A DNA stretch of 40,370 nt from Candidatus Epulonipiscium sp. (GTDB lineage: Bacteria; Bacillota; Clostridia; Lachnospirales; JAAYNZ01). The notes beneath the pieces were generated by a model. The model was not told the DNA's origin. It worked only from the letters and a program-made list of their open reading frames with translations, and ran no database searches. Made by a program: the position numbers and the translations under genes. The stretch spans positions 1-40,370 of the forward strand of contig JAAYNZ010000109.1 in assembly GCA_012520595.1 (NCBI GenBank), read 5' to 3'. Positions 28,267 through 37,819 of the stretch are shown here, one piece after another (within the stretch, counting starts at the first letter, position 1; each line of letters begins with the position of its first letter).

Positions 28267-29259
28267 ATGAGTAAAAATCGAAAGAAAAATAAGAAGATAA
28301 TATTATTTGTTTGTTTTGTTTTTTTCATTGCTAGTGGATTTTTAAGCATTGTTCAGGGAGCTGTTTATATTTCATTAAAACAGATCTTTCATTTGTTGCT
28401 TTATGAAAGAGAAGGGACTTTGCATCAGATTTTATGGAATGTACGTATAGCTAGAACGGTAGTGGCAGGTTTAGTGGGAATGTGTTTAGCTGTTTCAGGA
28501 GCTATTTTGCAAGGAATTATGGGAAATCCTTTAGCTTCTCCTAATTTGATCGGGGTATCTTCTGGGGGAGGTTTCATGGCCTGTATGATCATGGTTTTCT
28601 TTCCAGAACAACATTATTTAATTCCAGCAGGTGCTTTTGTTGGAGCTTTAAGTACGACTTTGGTTATTTATTTTCTGGCGTGGAGACAAGGAATTGAACC
28701 AACCCGCTTGATTTTAGCTGGAATTGCTGTCTCCTCCTTTTTAAATGCAGGAATTCATGCATGTACTGTTTTTTATCCGGAAAAAATGATTGGTGCCATT
28801 GGATTTACCGTAGGAGGCTTAGCGGCACGGAGTTGGCCAGACTTTTGGATGATTGCTCCCTATGGATTTCTTAGTATTTTGATTACTTTGTTACTACCTC
28901 AAAAACTCAATATTTTATCTTTGGGAGATGAGGTGGCTATAGGATTAGGAATGAATGTAGAAAAGATACGATTTTTATTTATTGTTTTATCATCTTTTTT
29001 AGCAGCCAGTGCGGTTAGTGTAGCAGGATTACTGGGGTTTGTAGGTTTATTAGTTCCTCATATTTCACGTATCTTTTTTGGTTCGGATTACCGCTATGTA
29101 CTTCCTTCGTGCATTTTATTAGGGGGAGGGATTGTTATGTTATGTGATACAATGGCTCGTTGTTTATTTTCTCCCATAGAGATTCCGGTAGGTATTATTA
29201 TGGCCCTTCTTGGTTCTCCTTTTTTTCTGTATTTATTAAGACAGCAAAGGAAGGGGTAG
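28267..29259 (+). CDS. FecCD-family ABC transporter permease
   Basis: RIARTVVAGLVGMCLAVSGAILQGIMGNPLASPNLIGVSSGG, GFVGLLVPHISRI. Confidence 0.94.
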   Translation: MSKNRKKNKKIILFVCFVFFIASGFLSIVQGAVYISLKQIFHLLLYEREGTLHQILWNVRIARTVVAGLVGMCLAVSGAILQGIMGNPLASPNLIGVSSGGGFMACMIMVFFPEQHYLIPAGAFVGALSTTLVIYFLAWRQGIEPTRLILAGIAVSSFLNAGIHACTVFYPEKMIGAIGFTVGGLAARSWPDFWMIAPYGFLSILITLLLPQKLNILSLGDEVAIGLGMNVEKIRFLFIVLSSFLAASAVSVAGLLGFVGLLVPHISRIFFGSDYRYVLPSCILLGGGIVMLCDTMARCLFSPIEIPVGIIMALLGSPFFLYLLRQQRKG

Positions 29260-29263
29260 GAGA

Positions 29264-30040
29264 ATGCTTTCTTGTCATCATTTATCTATGAATTATGGTT
29301 CAAAGCAAGTTTTAGATAATCTACATTTGAATATTTCAAAAGGAGAAATTGTAAGTTTAGTGGGATCCAATGGTTGCGGTAAGTCTACGTTATTTAAAAT
29401 TTTGGGACGTTATCTGTTTCCTATCCAAGGAAGAGTGGAGCTAGAAGGCAAAGATATTTTTAGAATGAAGTCCAAAGAGGTAGCAAAGAAAATAGGTTTA
29501 CTGCCTCAGGTTCGAAGAGAATTTATGGATATCTCAGTAGAAACTTTAGTCTCTTATGGAAGATATCCTTACCTAGGTTTTAGTCAACGTTTAACTAAGG
29601 AAGACAAAGGGTTTATTCAGTGGGCTCTTGATGCTACAGACTTATATCAAAAGAAGGATCAACTACTTTCCACTTTATCGGGAGGAGAGAGGCAACGAGC
29701 TTGGCTTGCAATGGCTTTGGCCCAGCAAACAGAAATACTACTTTTAGACGAGCCAACTACTTTTTTAGACATATCCTATCAATTGGACTTTTTAGATTTA
29801 ATTTATAAAATGAATCAAGAACGAGGACTGACTGTATTTATGATTTTACATGATATAAATCAGGCCATCCAGTATTCCCATCGGTTACTAGCGATGAAGG
29901 AAGGAACAATCTATATTGATAGTGATACAAAAAAGATTCCTATGGAAAAGCTTTTGCAAGATGTATTTGGAATTTCCGGTACTATTTTTTATCATGGAGA
30001 TACACAAAAACCTTATTGGATACCTAAAAACAAAATATAA
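29264..30040 (+). CDS. FepC/BtuD-like ABC transporter ATP-binding protein
   Basis: Walker A GSNGCGKST, signature LSGGERQR, Walker B ILLLDEPTTFLDI, H-loop ILHDINQA. Confidence 0.94.
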   Translation: MLSCHHLSMNYGSKQVLDNLHLNISKGEIVSLVGSNGCGKSTLFKILGRYLFPIQGRVELEGKDIFRMKSKEVAKKIGLLPQVRREFMDISVETLVSYGRYPYLGFSQRLTKEDKGFIQWALDATDLYQKKDQLLSTLSGGERQRAWLAMALAQQTEILLLDEPTTFLDISYQLDFLDLIYKMNQERGLTVFMILHDINQAIQYSHRLLAMKEGTIYIDSDTKKIPMEKLLQDVFGISGTIFYHGDTQKPYWIPKNKI

Positions 30041-30098
30041 AAGAAGTACATCCATGCTTACCAAATGAAATAGGTAAGTCATCATGTACTTCTTTTTT
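30039..30098. terminator. Bidirectional terminator between convergent ABC-ATPase and potD genes
   Basis: AAAAGAAGTACAT / ATGTACTTCTTTTTT long stem with internal CTTACC / GGTAAG. Confidence 0.85.
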
Positions 30099-30130
30099 AG
30101 GTGAGATGGAATTTATCCATCGTATTTTGT

Positions 30131-31171
30131 TTAATGGGATTTAATTTCTGTCCACACCCGATTATATTGCTCAATATAAGTTCCTAAGTCAATGAAGATT
30201 TCAGCATTTTCTAGGTCTTCTGGCTCAGGGTATGCAATAGGGCTATTGGCAAGTTCAGGATCTAATTGTTTACGGGCTTCCATATGAGGAGTAGAGTACC
30301 CGATATAATCGGTATTTTTAAAAGCAATATCCGTTCGGCATAAAAAGTCAATAAATTTTTCAGCTTCCGCCTTATGCTTTGCAGTAGAAGGAATAACGAT
30401 GCTATCTACAAATAAATTGGTTCCTTCTTTGGGAATTACATATTCTAAATCAGGATTTTCACGGTGCATGGTAACAGCATCTCCGCCCCATACTACGGCA
30501 AGTGCAGCTTCTTCACCAATCATTTTATCTTTTACTTCATCCCCTACATAAGCCAATACAAGAGGACGTTGCTCAATAAGAGCATTTTTAGCTGCTTCCA
30601 ATTCAGCATCATTAGTAGAATTCATCGAATAATTTAATTTTTTAAGGGCTACAGCTAAGGAATCACGTTGGCTATCTAACATAAGGATTTGTTTTTCATA
30701 TTTAGGGTTCCAAAGAATATCCCAACTGTCGACAGGTTCATCTACCATTTTTTTATTATAAAGAATTCCTAAGGTTCCCCACATATACGGAACAGAATAT
30801 TCATTAGTAGGATCAAATTCTAAATTTTTAAATCGATCTTCGATATATTGGTAGTTAGGAATATTATTAAAATCAATTTTTTCTACTAATCCCTCTTTGA
30901 TCATTTTTTCAATCATATAATCGGATGGGATGGCAATGTCATAACTTGCATTTCCTTTATTAATTTTTACATACATTTCTTCATTGGTAGCAAAAGTATC
31001 ATAATTTACTTTTATTCCTGTTTCTTTTTCAAATTGTTTAATAACACTAGAATCAATATAATCTCCCCAATTGTATACATTGAGTGTAGTTTGATCTTTG
31101 GATCCACAACCTCCTAAGAAGATAGTTATGAGAAATACAGATAAAATGGATAAAATCACACTTTTTTTCAT
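30131..31171 (-). CDS. potD: Spermidine/putrescine ABC transporter substrate-binding lipoprotein
   Basis: Lipobox LGGCGS; LNVYNWGDYIDSSVIKQFEKETGIKVNYDTFATNEEMYVKI. Confidence 0.94.
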   Translation of the reverse strand: MKKSVILSILSVFLITIFLGGCGSKDQTTLNVYNWGDYIDSSVIKQFEKETGIKVNYDTFATNEEMYVKINKGNASYDIAIPSDYMIEKMIKEGLVEKIDFNNIPNYQYIEDRFKNLEFDPTNEYSVPYMWGTLGILYNKKMVDEPVDSWDILWNPKYEKQILMLDSQRDSLAVALKKLNYSMNSTNDAELEAAKNALIEQRPLVLAYVGDEVKDKMIGEEAALAVVWGGDAVTMHRENPDLEYVIPKEGTNLFVDSIVIPSTAKHKAEAEKFIDFLCRTDIAFKNTDYIGYSTPHMEARKQLDPELANSPIAYPEPEDLENAEIFIDLGTYIEQYNRVWTEIKSH

Positions 31172-31974
31172 TATGCATGTTCCTTTCTTACTCGATCTTT
31201 AGAAGAACGAGCATTAATTAATAATAATAAAAATAGCACAGTTATAAATAATACAGTAGAAAGGGCATTAATCTTAGGATTGACTCCACGGCGTGCCATG
31301 GAATAAATTAAAATAGATAAATTAGAAACCCCAGCTCCTGTAGTAAAAAAGCTAATGACAAAATCATCGAGAGATAAAGTAAAAGCAAGTAAGGCACCTG
31401 TTACAATACCCGGAGCAATTTGAGGAAGAATGACTTGGAAAAAAGCATACCAAGGAGTGGCTCCTAGATCCAAAGCGGCTTCATATAAGTTTTTATCCAA
31501 TTGTTTTAGTTTCGGCAATACGGATAGAATAACATAGGGTATATTAAAAGTAATATGAGCAAGAAGCATAGTACCAAATCCAGGGCTTAGAATGGAAAAC
31601 CGAGAGGAAATAAAAATAAATAAAATCATCAAGGAAATTCCAGTTACAATGTCTGGATTAAGTACAGGTAAGTAGGTAAGATTCATGATTATATTTCGTT
31701 TCCAACGTTTCATGTTATGAATTCCAATGGCAGCAAAGGTACCAATAATGGTTGCAATCAATGCTGCAATGATGGCAATGGCTAAGGTATAATATAGAGC
31801 TGATCGAATTTGAGGATCTTGTATCATTTCTTTATACCATCGCAAAGTAAAACCATTCCATTTGGCTCTGGATTTAGAATCATTAAAAGAAAATACAATT
31901 AATATAACAATAGGAGCGTATAAAAATAAAAAAATCAAACAGAGATAAATCCTTTGCATTATACGGTTTACCAT
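31171..31974 (-). CDS. potC: Spermidine/putrescine ABC transporter permease
   Basis: BPD_transp_1 permease; EAALDLGATPWYAFFQVILPQIAPGI; operon position. Confidence 0.92.
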   Translation of the reverse strand: MVNRIMQRIYLCLIFLFLYAPIVILIVFSFNDSKSRAKWNGFTLRWYKEMIQDPQIRSALYYTLAIAIIAALIATIIGTFAAIGIHNMKRWKRNIIMNLTYLPVLNPDIVTGISLMILFIFISSRFSILSPGFGTMLLAHITFNIPYVILSVLPKLKQLDKNLYEAALDLGATPWYAFFQVILPQIAPGIVTGALLAFTLSLDDFVISFFTTGAGVSNLSILIYSMARRGVNPKINALSTVLFITVLFLLLLINARSSKDRVRKEHA

Positions 31975-32795
31975 AATCCCACACTCCCCTCTTTATCTGT
32001 TTCATAATGAGAGGTAATAAAAATACTAATTAAAATAATAATCATTAAGAAAATAGAGAGGGCAGAACCAAAATGCCAATTACCTACACTTAAAAATTGT
32101 TCTTCGATTAAATTTCCAATAAGGTAGTAGTGTCCACCACCTAATAAACGAGAGATCACAAAAGTAGTAACAGCTGGCATAAAAACCATAGTAATGCCTG
32201 AAACTACACCTGGTATACTTAAAGGAAAAATCACTTTTATAAAGGTTTGAAAGCCATTGGCCCCTAAGTCTTGTGCGGCTTCAATTAAGGAAGAATCTAG
32301 TTTCTTTAATACCGAATAAATGGGTAAAACCATAAATGGTAAAAAGTTATAAACCATTCCTAAAACAACAGCTTGGTTAGTATAAAGAATATGGATAGGG
32401 TTGAGTCCTATTTTTTGCAGAAGAACATTAATTAAACCATTTTTCTCCAATAAGGTTAGCCATGCATAGGTCCGTAGTAAAAAATTCATCCACATGGGAA
32501 TGACAAAGAGCATTAAATAAATATTTTTATCACTAAAATCTTTACTAGTAAGAATCATGGCAATAGGATAGCCTAAAATTAAACAGATAACAGTGCTAAT
32601 AGCAGCCAGCAATACAGAACGTCCTAAAACTTTTAAATAAGTAGGTTCGAAGCATCTTTGTAAAGGCTCTAAAGAAAAAACAAATCCAGTATCCGTTCGA
32701 ACAGTAATTCCATAAAAACCTACTAAAAATAAAGGAACAACAATAAAAATAACCATCCATACAAGATAGGGTGCAGAAATCCATTTTTTATTCAT
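31968..32795 (-). CDS. potB: Spermidine/putrescine ABC transporter permease
   Basis: [26 protein letters not shown]; overlaps potC and potA ends. Confidence 0.92.
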   Translation of the reverse strand: MNKKWISAPYLVWMVIFIVVPLFLVGFYGITVRTDTGFVFSLEPLQRCFEPTYLKVLGRSVLLAAISTVICLILGYPIAMILTSKDFSDKNIYLMLFVIPMWMNFLLRTYAWLTLLEKNGLINVLLQKIGLNPIHILYTNQAVVLGMVYNFLPFMVLPIYSVLKKLDSSLIEAAQDLGANGFQTFIKVIFPLSIPGVVSGITMVFMPAVTTFVISRLLGGGHYYLIGNLIEEQFLSVGNWHFGSALSIFLMIIILISIFITSHYETDKEGSVGLW

Positions 32796-33838
32796 GCCTC
32801 TGCCTCCTTTTTCATGATATGAATATCATTGGGACCAATTTGAATTCCTACTTGAGTTCCCTCTGCTTCCATTAAGGTACTATGAACCATCCAAGTAAAA
32901 TCACCACTAGTCACTTGCATTTCATAATGAACTCCTTTAAAAATGACGGATTTGACTTCGCCTTGAATCATACCTTCAGCAGGAGTGACAATTTTTACAT
33001 CTTCCGGACGGATCACAACATCCACAGGTTGATTTTGGCCAAATCCTTTGTCCACACAGGGAAAATGATATCCTGCAAAATCTACTAAGTAGTCATCTAG
33101 CATGATACCATCAACAATATTGCTTTCTCCAATGAATTTGGCTACAAATCGATTTTCAGGTTCGTTATAAATATCAATGGGTGATCCGACTTGTTGAATC
33201 ACACCTTCATTCATAACGACAATGGTATCTGACATGGTTAGGGCTTCTTCTTGATCATGAGTGACAAAGATAAAAGTAATCCCCAATCGTTGTTGCATAT
33301 TTTTTAATTCAATCTGCATTTCTTTCCTTAATTTTAAGTCAAGGGCTCCTAATGGCTCATCCAAAAGCAATACTTCTGGTTCGTTCACAAGGGCTCGGGC
33401 AATGGCCACTCGCTGTTGTTGCCCACCGCTTAAAGAAGTAATAGAACGATTTTCAAAACCACTTAAGTTTACTAAATGGAGCATTGTTTTTACTTTTTCC
33501 TCCATTGTGTGTTTATCCATTTTTTTAATTTTGAGCCCAAAAGCTACATTTTCAGCTACGGTTAGGTGAGGAAATAAAGCATATTTTTGAAATACAGTAT
33601 TTACTTTTCTTTTATAAGGAGGCAAAGTATTGATTTTTTTTCCTTCAAATAATACATCACCTTTATCAGGTGTTTCAAATCCTCCAATAATTCGAAGAGT
33701 TGTTGTTTTTCCACACCCACTGGGACCTAAAAGAGTTAAAAACTCGTTTTTACGAATATAGAGATTCATGTTTTTTAATACAGGGTTCCCATCATATACT
33801 TTATCAATGTTTTTTAACTCAATAATATGTTTAGACAT
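32792..33838 (-). CDS. potA: Spermidine/putrescine ABC transporter ATP-binding protein
   Basis: [54 protein letters not shown]-terminal TOBE domain. Confidence 0.95.
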   Translation of the reverse strand: MSKHIIELKNIDKVYDGNPVLKNMNLYIRKNEFLTLLGPSGCGKTTTLRIIGGFETPDKGDVLFEGKKINTLPPYKRKVNTVFQKYALFPHLTVAENVAFGLKIKKMDKHTMEEKVKTMLHLVNLSGFENRSITSLSGGQQQRVAIARALVNEPEVLLLDEPLGALDLKLRKEMQIELKNMQQRLGITFIFVTHDQEEALTMSDTIVVMNEGVIQQVGSPIDIYNEPENRFVAKFIGESNIVDGIMLDDYLVDFAGYHFPCVDKGFGQNQPVDVVIRPEDVKIVTPAEGMIQGEVKSVIFKGVHYEMQVTSGDFTWMVHSTLMEAEGTQVGIQIGPNDIHIMKKEAEA

Positions 33839-33892
33839 GGTCTTTGCCTCCCTTATATAATTTTTATTTTAATAAGCCAGATTCATGTACAT

Positions 33893-34432
33893 CTAAAAAG
33901 TAGGAGGAGTACAAATCCAAAGCACTAAGGCTGGTGTTTTACCTCCATTAGAAATATAGTGATTACGGGTAGCTTTAAAATAAAAACTTTCACCTTTTTT
34001 AGCTTTATATATTTGAGATCCTAAATGAAGATGAATAGAACCAGCTAATACATAACCAAATTCTTCTCCTTCATGGGGATCATCCATTTCTGATTGTCCT
34101 CCTGGTTGCAGTGTAACAAGTATGGGTTCCATATCATTTTTTTGTGCATTTGGGACAAGCCATTTAATGTTATTTAGTAAGTCTCGGTTTTCTGTTTCAA
34201 ACATATCATCTTTTGAAAATACAATTTTTTCATCTACTGTCTCATTAAAAAAATCTTTTAAATTCGTACCGAGGCATTCCAATATATCCACTAAAGTTGC
34301 AATGGAAGGAGAGGTGAGGTCTCTTTCTACCTGCGAAATAAACCCTTTGGATAATTCAGCGCGATTTGCTAATTCTTCTTGGGTTAGACCGTTTTTCATT
34401 CGAAGTTGTTTGATTTTTTCACCAATTTTCAT
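33893..34432 (-). CDS. XRE-family HTH plus cupin transcriptional regulator (PuuR-like)
   Basis: IGEKIKQLRMKNGLTQEELANRAELSKGFISQVERDLTSPSIATLVDI plus C-terminal cupin (GEEFGYVLAGSIHLHLG); upstream of potABCD. Confidence 0.93.
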   Translation of the reverse strand: MKIGEKIKQLRMKNGLTQEELANRAELSKGFISQVERDLTSPSIATLVDILECLGTNLKDFFNETVDEKIVFSKDDMFETENRDLLNNIKWLVPNAQKNDMEPILVTLQPGGQSEMDDPHEGEEFGYVLAGSIHLHLGSQIYKAKKGESFYFKATRNHYISNGGKTPALVLWICTPPTF

Positions 34433-34452
34433 AATGCCACCCTTATCTTGTT

Positions 34453-34491
34453 GTTTTCATTAACTAAACTTCTTGTTTACATTAACTAAAC
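34453..34491 (-). promoter_or_regulatory. Tandem palindromic operator-like sites
   Basis: GTTTTCATTAACTAAAC (34453-34469) and GTTTACATTAACTAAAC (34475-34491): 17-bp near-identical dyads, 22-bp period. Confidence 0.7.
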
Positions 34492-34505
34492 TTTACATCT
34501 GCTTT

Positions 34506-34534
34506 ATTATAATCATTCTAAAAATGAATGTCAA
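34506..34534 (-). promoter_or_regulatory. Perfect-consensus sigma-A promoter for regulator-potABCD
   Basis: On the - strand: TTGACA-N17-TATAAT (plus-strand ATTATA 34506-34511, TGTCAA 34529-34534). Confidence 0.88.
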
Positions 34535-34592
34535 GAATTTTATCGTAATTATTTTAAAAAAAATATAGAATTTTGGAACCCTGTATAAATAT

Positions 34593-34628
34593 GAAGGTTC
34601 ATAATCTGACTTTCGTAAGATGCATATC
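34593..34628. repeat. Intergenic element copy B
   Basis: AAGGTTCATAATCTGACTTTCGTAAGATGCATATCC; similar to copy A. Confidence 0.6.
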
Positions 34629-34705
34629 CTTATTTAAAGGTGATTATAGGGAGAAGAAGGCGGTAATACTTAAAAGTAATGAAGGAAGAAAGGGAGGAGA
34701 ACACA

Positions 34706-35707
34706 ATGTATTTAGTACGTAAAATATACAATCCTTCTATGTTTCAAGGGAAATACAAGAAACGAAATTATTTTGAAGGTTGGTATTACAAACTGATTGA
34801 TGAAAAACAAGATGTTATTTATAGCATTATTCCTGGAGTTGCTTATGGAAAGACCCAAGAAGAGAGTCATGCTTTTATACAAGTCATTGACGGTATTACA
34901 GGAAAAACCTATTATTTTTACTATCCCCTAGAAAAGTTTTGGTATTCTACAAGAGATTTTGACATACGTATTGGAAAAAATCATTTTACAGAAGATCATC
35001 TTTCTCTTTGCCTATCTAATCCGATGATTTCGATCGATGGAGAATTGGATTTTATTCATCGAGTTCCTTATCCGAAAAGGTGGAATGCACCAGGAATTAT
35101 GGGGCCTTTTAGCTTTGTGCCAGGCATGGAATGTTATCATGGTGTTGTCAATATTCACCACGAAATAAGAGGAAGTTTGTGGATTGCTAGAGAGGAAAAA
35201 AGTTTCCAAAAGGGGTATGGATACATTGAAAAAGACTGGGGACGTTCCTTCCCTTCGGAGTGGATTTGGATTCAAAGCAATCATTTTACCCAGAATAATG
35301 TTTCTTTTATGTTTTCCATTGCCCCCATACCTTGGTTCTTTACTCATTTTGTTGGGTTTCTGTGTTTTTTAAAAATACGAGAATATATGTATTGTTTTTC
35401 CACCTATACAGGAGCCAAAATAAAAAAACTAGCCAATCAAGGGGAAAGATGGCATATCATTATAGAAGATAAAAAATATAAGTTAGACATTTATGCTGAA
35501 CAAGGAGAAGGAGGTATTTTAAAAGCACCTAAAAATGGGGAAATGAGTCGAAAAGTAAAAGAAAGTATTAATTCTAAAATTAAGATTTTTTTACTAGAAA
35601 AAAAGACAAGAAAAATTCTTTTTCAGGACAAGGGAATAAAAACAGGAATGGAGATTTCAGGTGATCTGTTTGCATGGAATAAAAAACGTACTAGAAAAAG
35701 ATTCTAG
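34706..35707 (+). CDS. Tocopherol-cyclase-like family protein
   Basis: YFEGWYYKLIDEKQDVIYSIIPGVAYG, WNAPGIMGPFSFVPGMECYHGVV, GYIEKDWGRSFPSEWIWIQSNHF - typical of the tocopherol cyclase-like family. Start moved to ATG 34706 after GGGAGGAG. Confidence 0.82.
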   Translation: MYLVRKIYNPSMFQGKYKKRNYFEGWYYKLIDEKQDVIYSIIPGVAYGKTQEESHAFIQVIDGITGKTYYFYYPLEKFWYSTRDFDIRIGKNHFTEDHLSLCLSNPMISIDGELDFIHRVPYPKRWNAPGIMGPFSFVPGMECYHGVVNIHHEIRGSLWIAREEKSFQKGYGYIEKDWGRSFPSEWIWIQSNHFTQNNVSFMFSIAPIPWFFTHFVGFLCFLKIREYMYCFSTYTGAKIKKLANQGERWHIIIEDKKYKLDIYAEQGEGGILKAPKNGEMSRKVKESINSKIKIFLLEKKTRKILFQDKGIKTGMEISGDLFAWNKKRTRKRF

Positions 35708-35717
35708 TACGTTTTTA
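35682..35717. terminator. Bidirectional terminator overlapping the 3' end of the tocopherol-cyclase-like CDS
   Basis: AAAAACGTACTAGAA / TTCTAGTACGTTTTT. Confidence 0.85.
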
Positions 35718-35746
35718 AAATAAAAGAGAAAAGAGTATAATACGTT

Positions 35747-36685
35747 TTACTTTATAGTAGTGGCATTTTTACTAGGATAGTTTAATAGAATAATACCCAC
35801 AGAAACCAAAGCCAAACTAACTATAATACCTATAGTAAATGTTTCATCAGGAATAAATAAAGCGGATAAAATAGCACCGGCCACAGGAATAATGAATCGG
35901 TATAAAGCGATTTCACCTGCTTTATTATATTTTAGCAAGGTATACCATAGAGAAAAAGCAACAGAAGACAAAAAAGCAGAATAAATAAACAATCCTGTGG
36001 ATAAAGGAGTAAAATGCATAAATCCTGGCTCTACATTGGGCAATCCAAAAAGAAGTAACAAAACAGATCCTAAAAACATTTGCCAAGCATTGATTAAAAT
36101 CGGATGTAGATCCAAGGAAAATTCCTTTGCCCAAATAGTTGCAATAGCTCCTAATAAACTACAAATAATTAAAAAGCCTTCACCACGAAAGGAAAAAGAC
36201 CAACCAAATTCTTGTCCCCAATTAACAATAATAATCCCTAAAAATCCTGTTCCCATACCAATGAATTTTTTTACGTTAAATTTGTCATTGGAATAAAGAA
36301 AATGGGCCAATGCAACAGTGAAAAAATTTCCAATGGATTCGATAATGGAACCTTTCATTCCCGTAGTATGAGCCAAACCATTATAAAAGAAAAAATATTG
36401 TAAGCCCGTTTGTACTACGCCTAGTCCTAATAAAGGGAGCCAAAATTTTTTAGGCACCCAAATGGATTGTTTACTGGTTAATTTAAAAAAGACAAAAATA
36501 ATCAAAGAGGCTAATAAAAATCGAAAGCCAGCAAAGACTACTTTTCCGTATAAGTCATCAGGTTGTAATCCCATTTCTGGATAACTTAATTTTAGAACAG
36601 GAAAAGCGCTTCCCCATAAAATAGCACATAAGGTTGCTGCAAATACGACAAACCAAGGTGTAGTGAATAATTTTTTTGTATTCAT
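35747..36685 (-). CDS. EamA/DMT-family transporter
   Basis: About 10 TM helices; ILWGSAFPVLKLSY N-terminal EamA motif, duplicated EamA domain. Confidence 0.9.
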   Translation of the reverse strand: MNTKKLFTTPWFVVFAATLCAILWGSAFPVLKLSYPEMGLQPDDLYGKVVFAGFRFLLASLIIFVFFKLTSKQSIWVPKKFWLPLLGLGVVQTGLQYFFFYNGLAHTTGMKGSIIESIGNFFTVALAHFLYSNDKFNVKKFIGMGTGFLGIIIVNWGQEFGWSFSFRGEGFLIICSLLGAIATIWAKEFSLDLHPILINAWQMFLGSVLLLLFGLPNVEPGFMHFTPLSTGLFIYSAFLSSVAFSLWYTLLKYNKAGEIALYRFIIPVAGAILSALFIPDETFTIGIIVSLALVSVGIILLNYPSKNATTIK

Positions 36686-36724
36686 TTTGTTGTTCTCCTT
36701 CTAGACAATAATAATTCATTTCAT

Positions 36725-36753
36725 ATCATAGCATTGGAATAATAAAAAATCAA
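36725..36753 (-). promoter_or_regulatory. Candidate sigma-A promoter for EamA gene
   Basis: - strand TTGATT-N17-TATGAT. Confidence 0.5.
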
Positions 36754-36805
36754 ATTCCTTCTCTTTTACAGGAAAAGGACTTTTTTAGGGAAGCAGATAG
36801 TCTAC

Positions 36806-36834
36806 TTTACATTTATATATCTATATATTATAAT
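36806..36834 (+). promoter_or_regulatory. Candidate sigma-A promoter for gnd-zwf
   Basis: TTTACA-N17-TATAAT. Confidence 0.65.
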
Positions 36835-36895
36835 AAAATATATAAAAGGATTACAAGAATTAAAATTCTTTATTATTCTTAAAGGAGAGGATCGT

Positions 36896-37792
36896 ATGAA
36901 AATAGGCTTAATCGGTTTAGGAAAGATGGGTTATAATTTAGCTCTTAATATGCGAGATCATGGGCATGAAATCGTGGCTTTTAATCGTTCTCAAGAAAAA
37001 ATAAAACAAATTGAAACAGAAGGAATTCAAGGAGCTTATTCCCTTAAGGAATTAGTAGAAAGTTTATCAACCCCTAGAGTGATATGGTTGATGATTCCAG
37101 CAGGGCAACCAGTTGATGATATGATTCAACAATTAATTCCTTTGTTGAGTCCCCAAGATATTATTATTGATGGAGGCAATTCCTTTTATAAAGATACGTT
37201 GCGCCGGTATGAAATGCTGCAACAAAAAAAGATTAATTTTGTGGATGTAGGAACCAGTGGAGGTGTTGAAGGAGCACGTTATGGGGCTTGTACAATGATT
37301 GGGGCAGAAGAAGAGGTTTTTGCTTATTTAGAACCTTTATTTAGAGACATTAGTGTAGAGCAAGGTTATTTACACACTGGCGCAAATGGTTCTGGGCATT
37401 TTGTTAAGATGGTTCATAACGGGATTGAATATGGGATGATGCAAGCCATTGGAGAAGGTTTTGAAATCTTGGAAAAAAGTCAATTTGATCTTGATTTTGA
37501 AAAAGTAGCTAGGGTATGGAATCATGGTTCTGTAATCCGTGGATGGCTAATGGAACTTGTTCAAAATGCTTTTTCAAAAGATAAGAATTTGGAAGAAATC
37601 AAAGGGGTGATTCGTTCATCTGGGGAAGGTTTATGGACAGTACAAGAAGCCTTGGATTTAGGAGTGCCAGCACCTGTCATTGCTCAATCTTTACTGGTTC
37701 GATATCGATCTGAACAAGAAGATAGTTTTTCAGGAAAGGTAGTAGCGGCTCTTCGAAATGAATTTGGTGGCCACGCAGTGGAGAAAAAGTAA
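36896..37792 (+). CDS. gnd: 6-phosphogluconate dehydrogenase (decarboxylating), short form
   Basis: IGLIGLGKMGYNLALNMRDHGHEIVAFNRS, DGGNSFYKD, VDVGTSGGVEGARYGACTMIGG-like region, GHFVKMVHNGIEYGMMQAIGEG. Confidence 0.93.
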   Translation: MKIGLIGLGKMGYNLALNMRDHGHEIVAFNRSQEKIKQIETEGIQGAYSLKELVESLSTPRVIWLMIPAGQPVDDMIQQLIPLLSPQDIIIDGGNSFYKDTLRRYEMLQQKKINFVDVGTSGGVEGARYGACTMIGAEEEVFAYLEPLFRDISVEQGYLHTGANGSGHFVKMVHNGIEYGMMQAIGEGFEILEKSQFDLDFEKVARVWNHGSVIRGWLMELVQNAFSKDKNLEEIKGVIRSSGEGLWTVQEALDLGVPAPVIAQSLLVRYRSEQEDSFSGKVVAALRNEFGGHAVEKK

Positions 37793-37819
37793 GTTTTACA
37801 TGAACAAGGTGGTGAAGAT

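Noticed and set aside
33261-33569. + strand 102-aa ORF opposite potA (also 32882-33088, 34122-34463, 35997-36296)
   Set aside because: Antisense to well-supported genes; Cys/Ser-rich shadow translations.
35012-35347. Antisense ORF (111 aa) and 35184-35372 + ORF
   Set aside because: Overlap the well-supported tocopherol-cyclase-like CDS in other frames.
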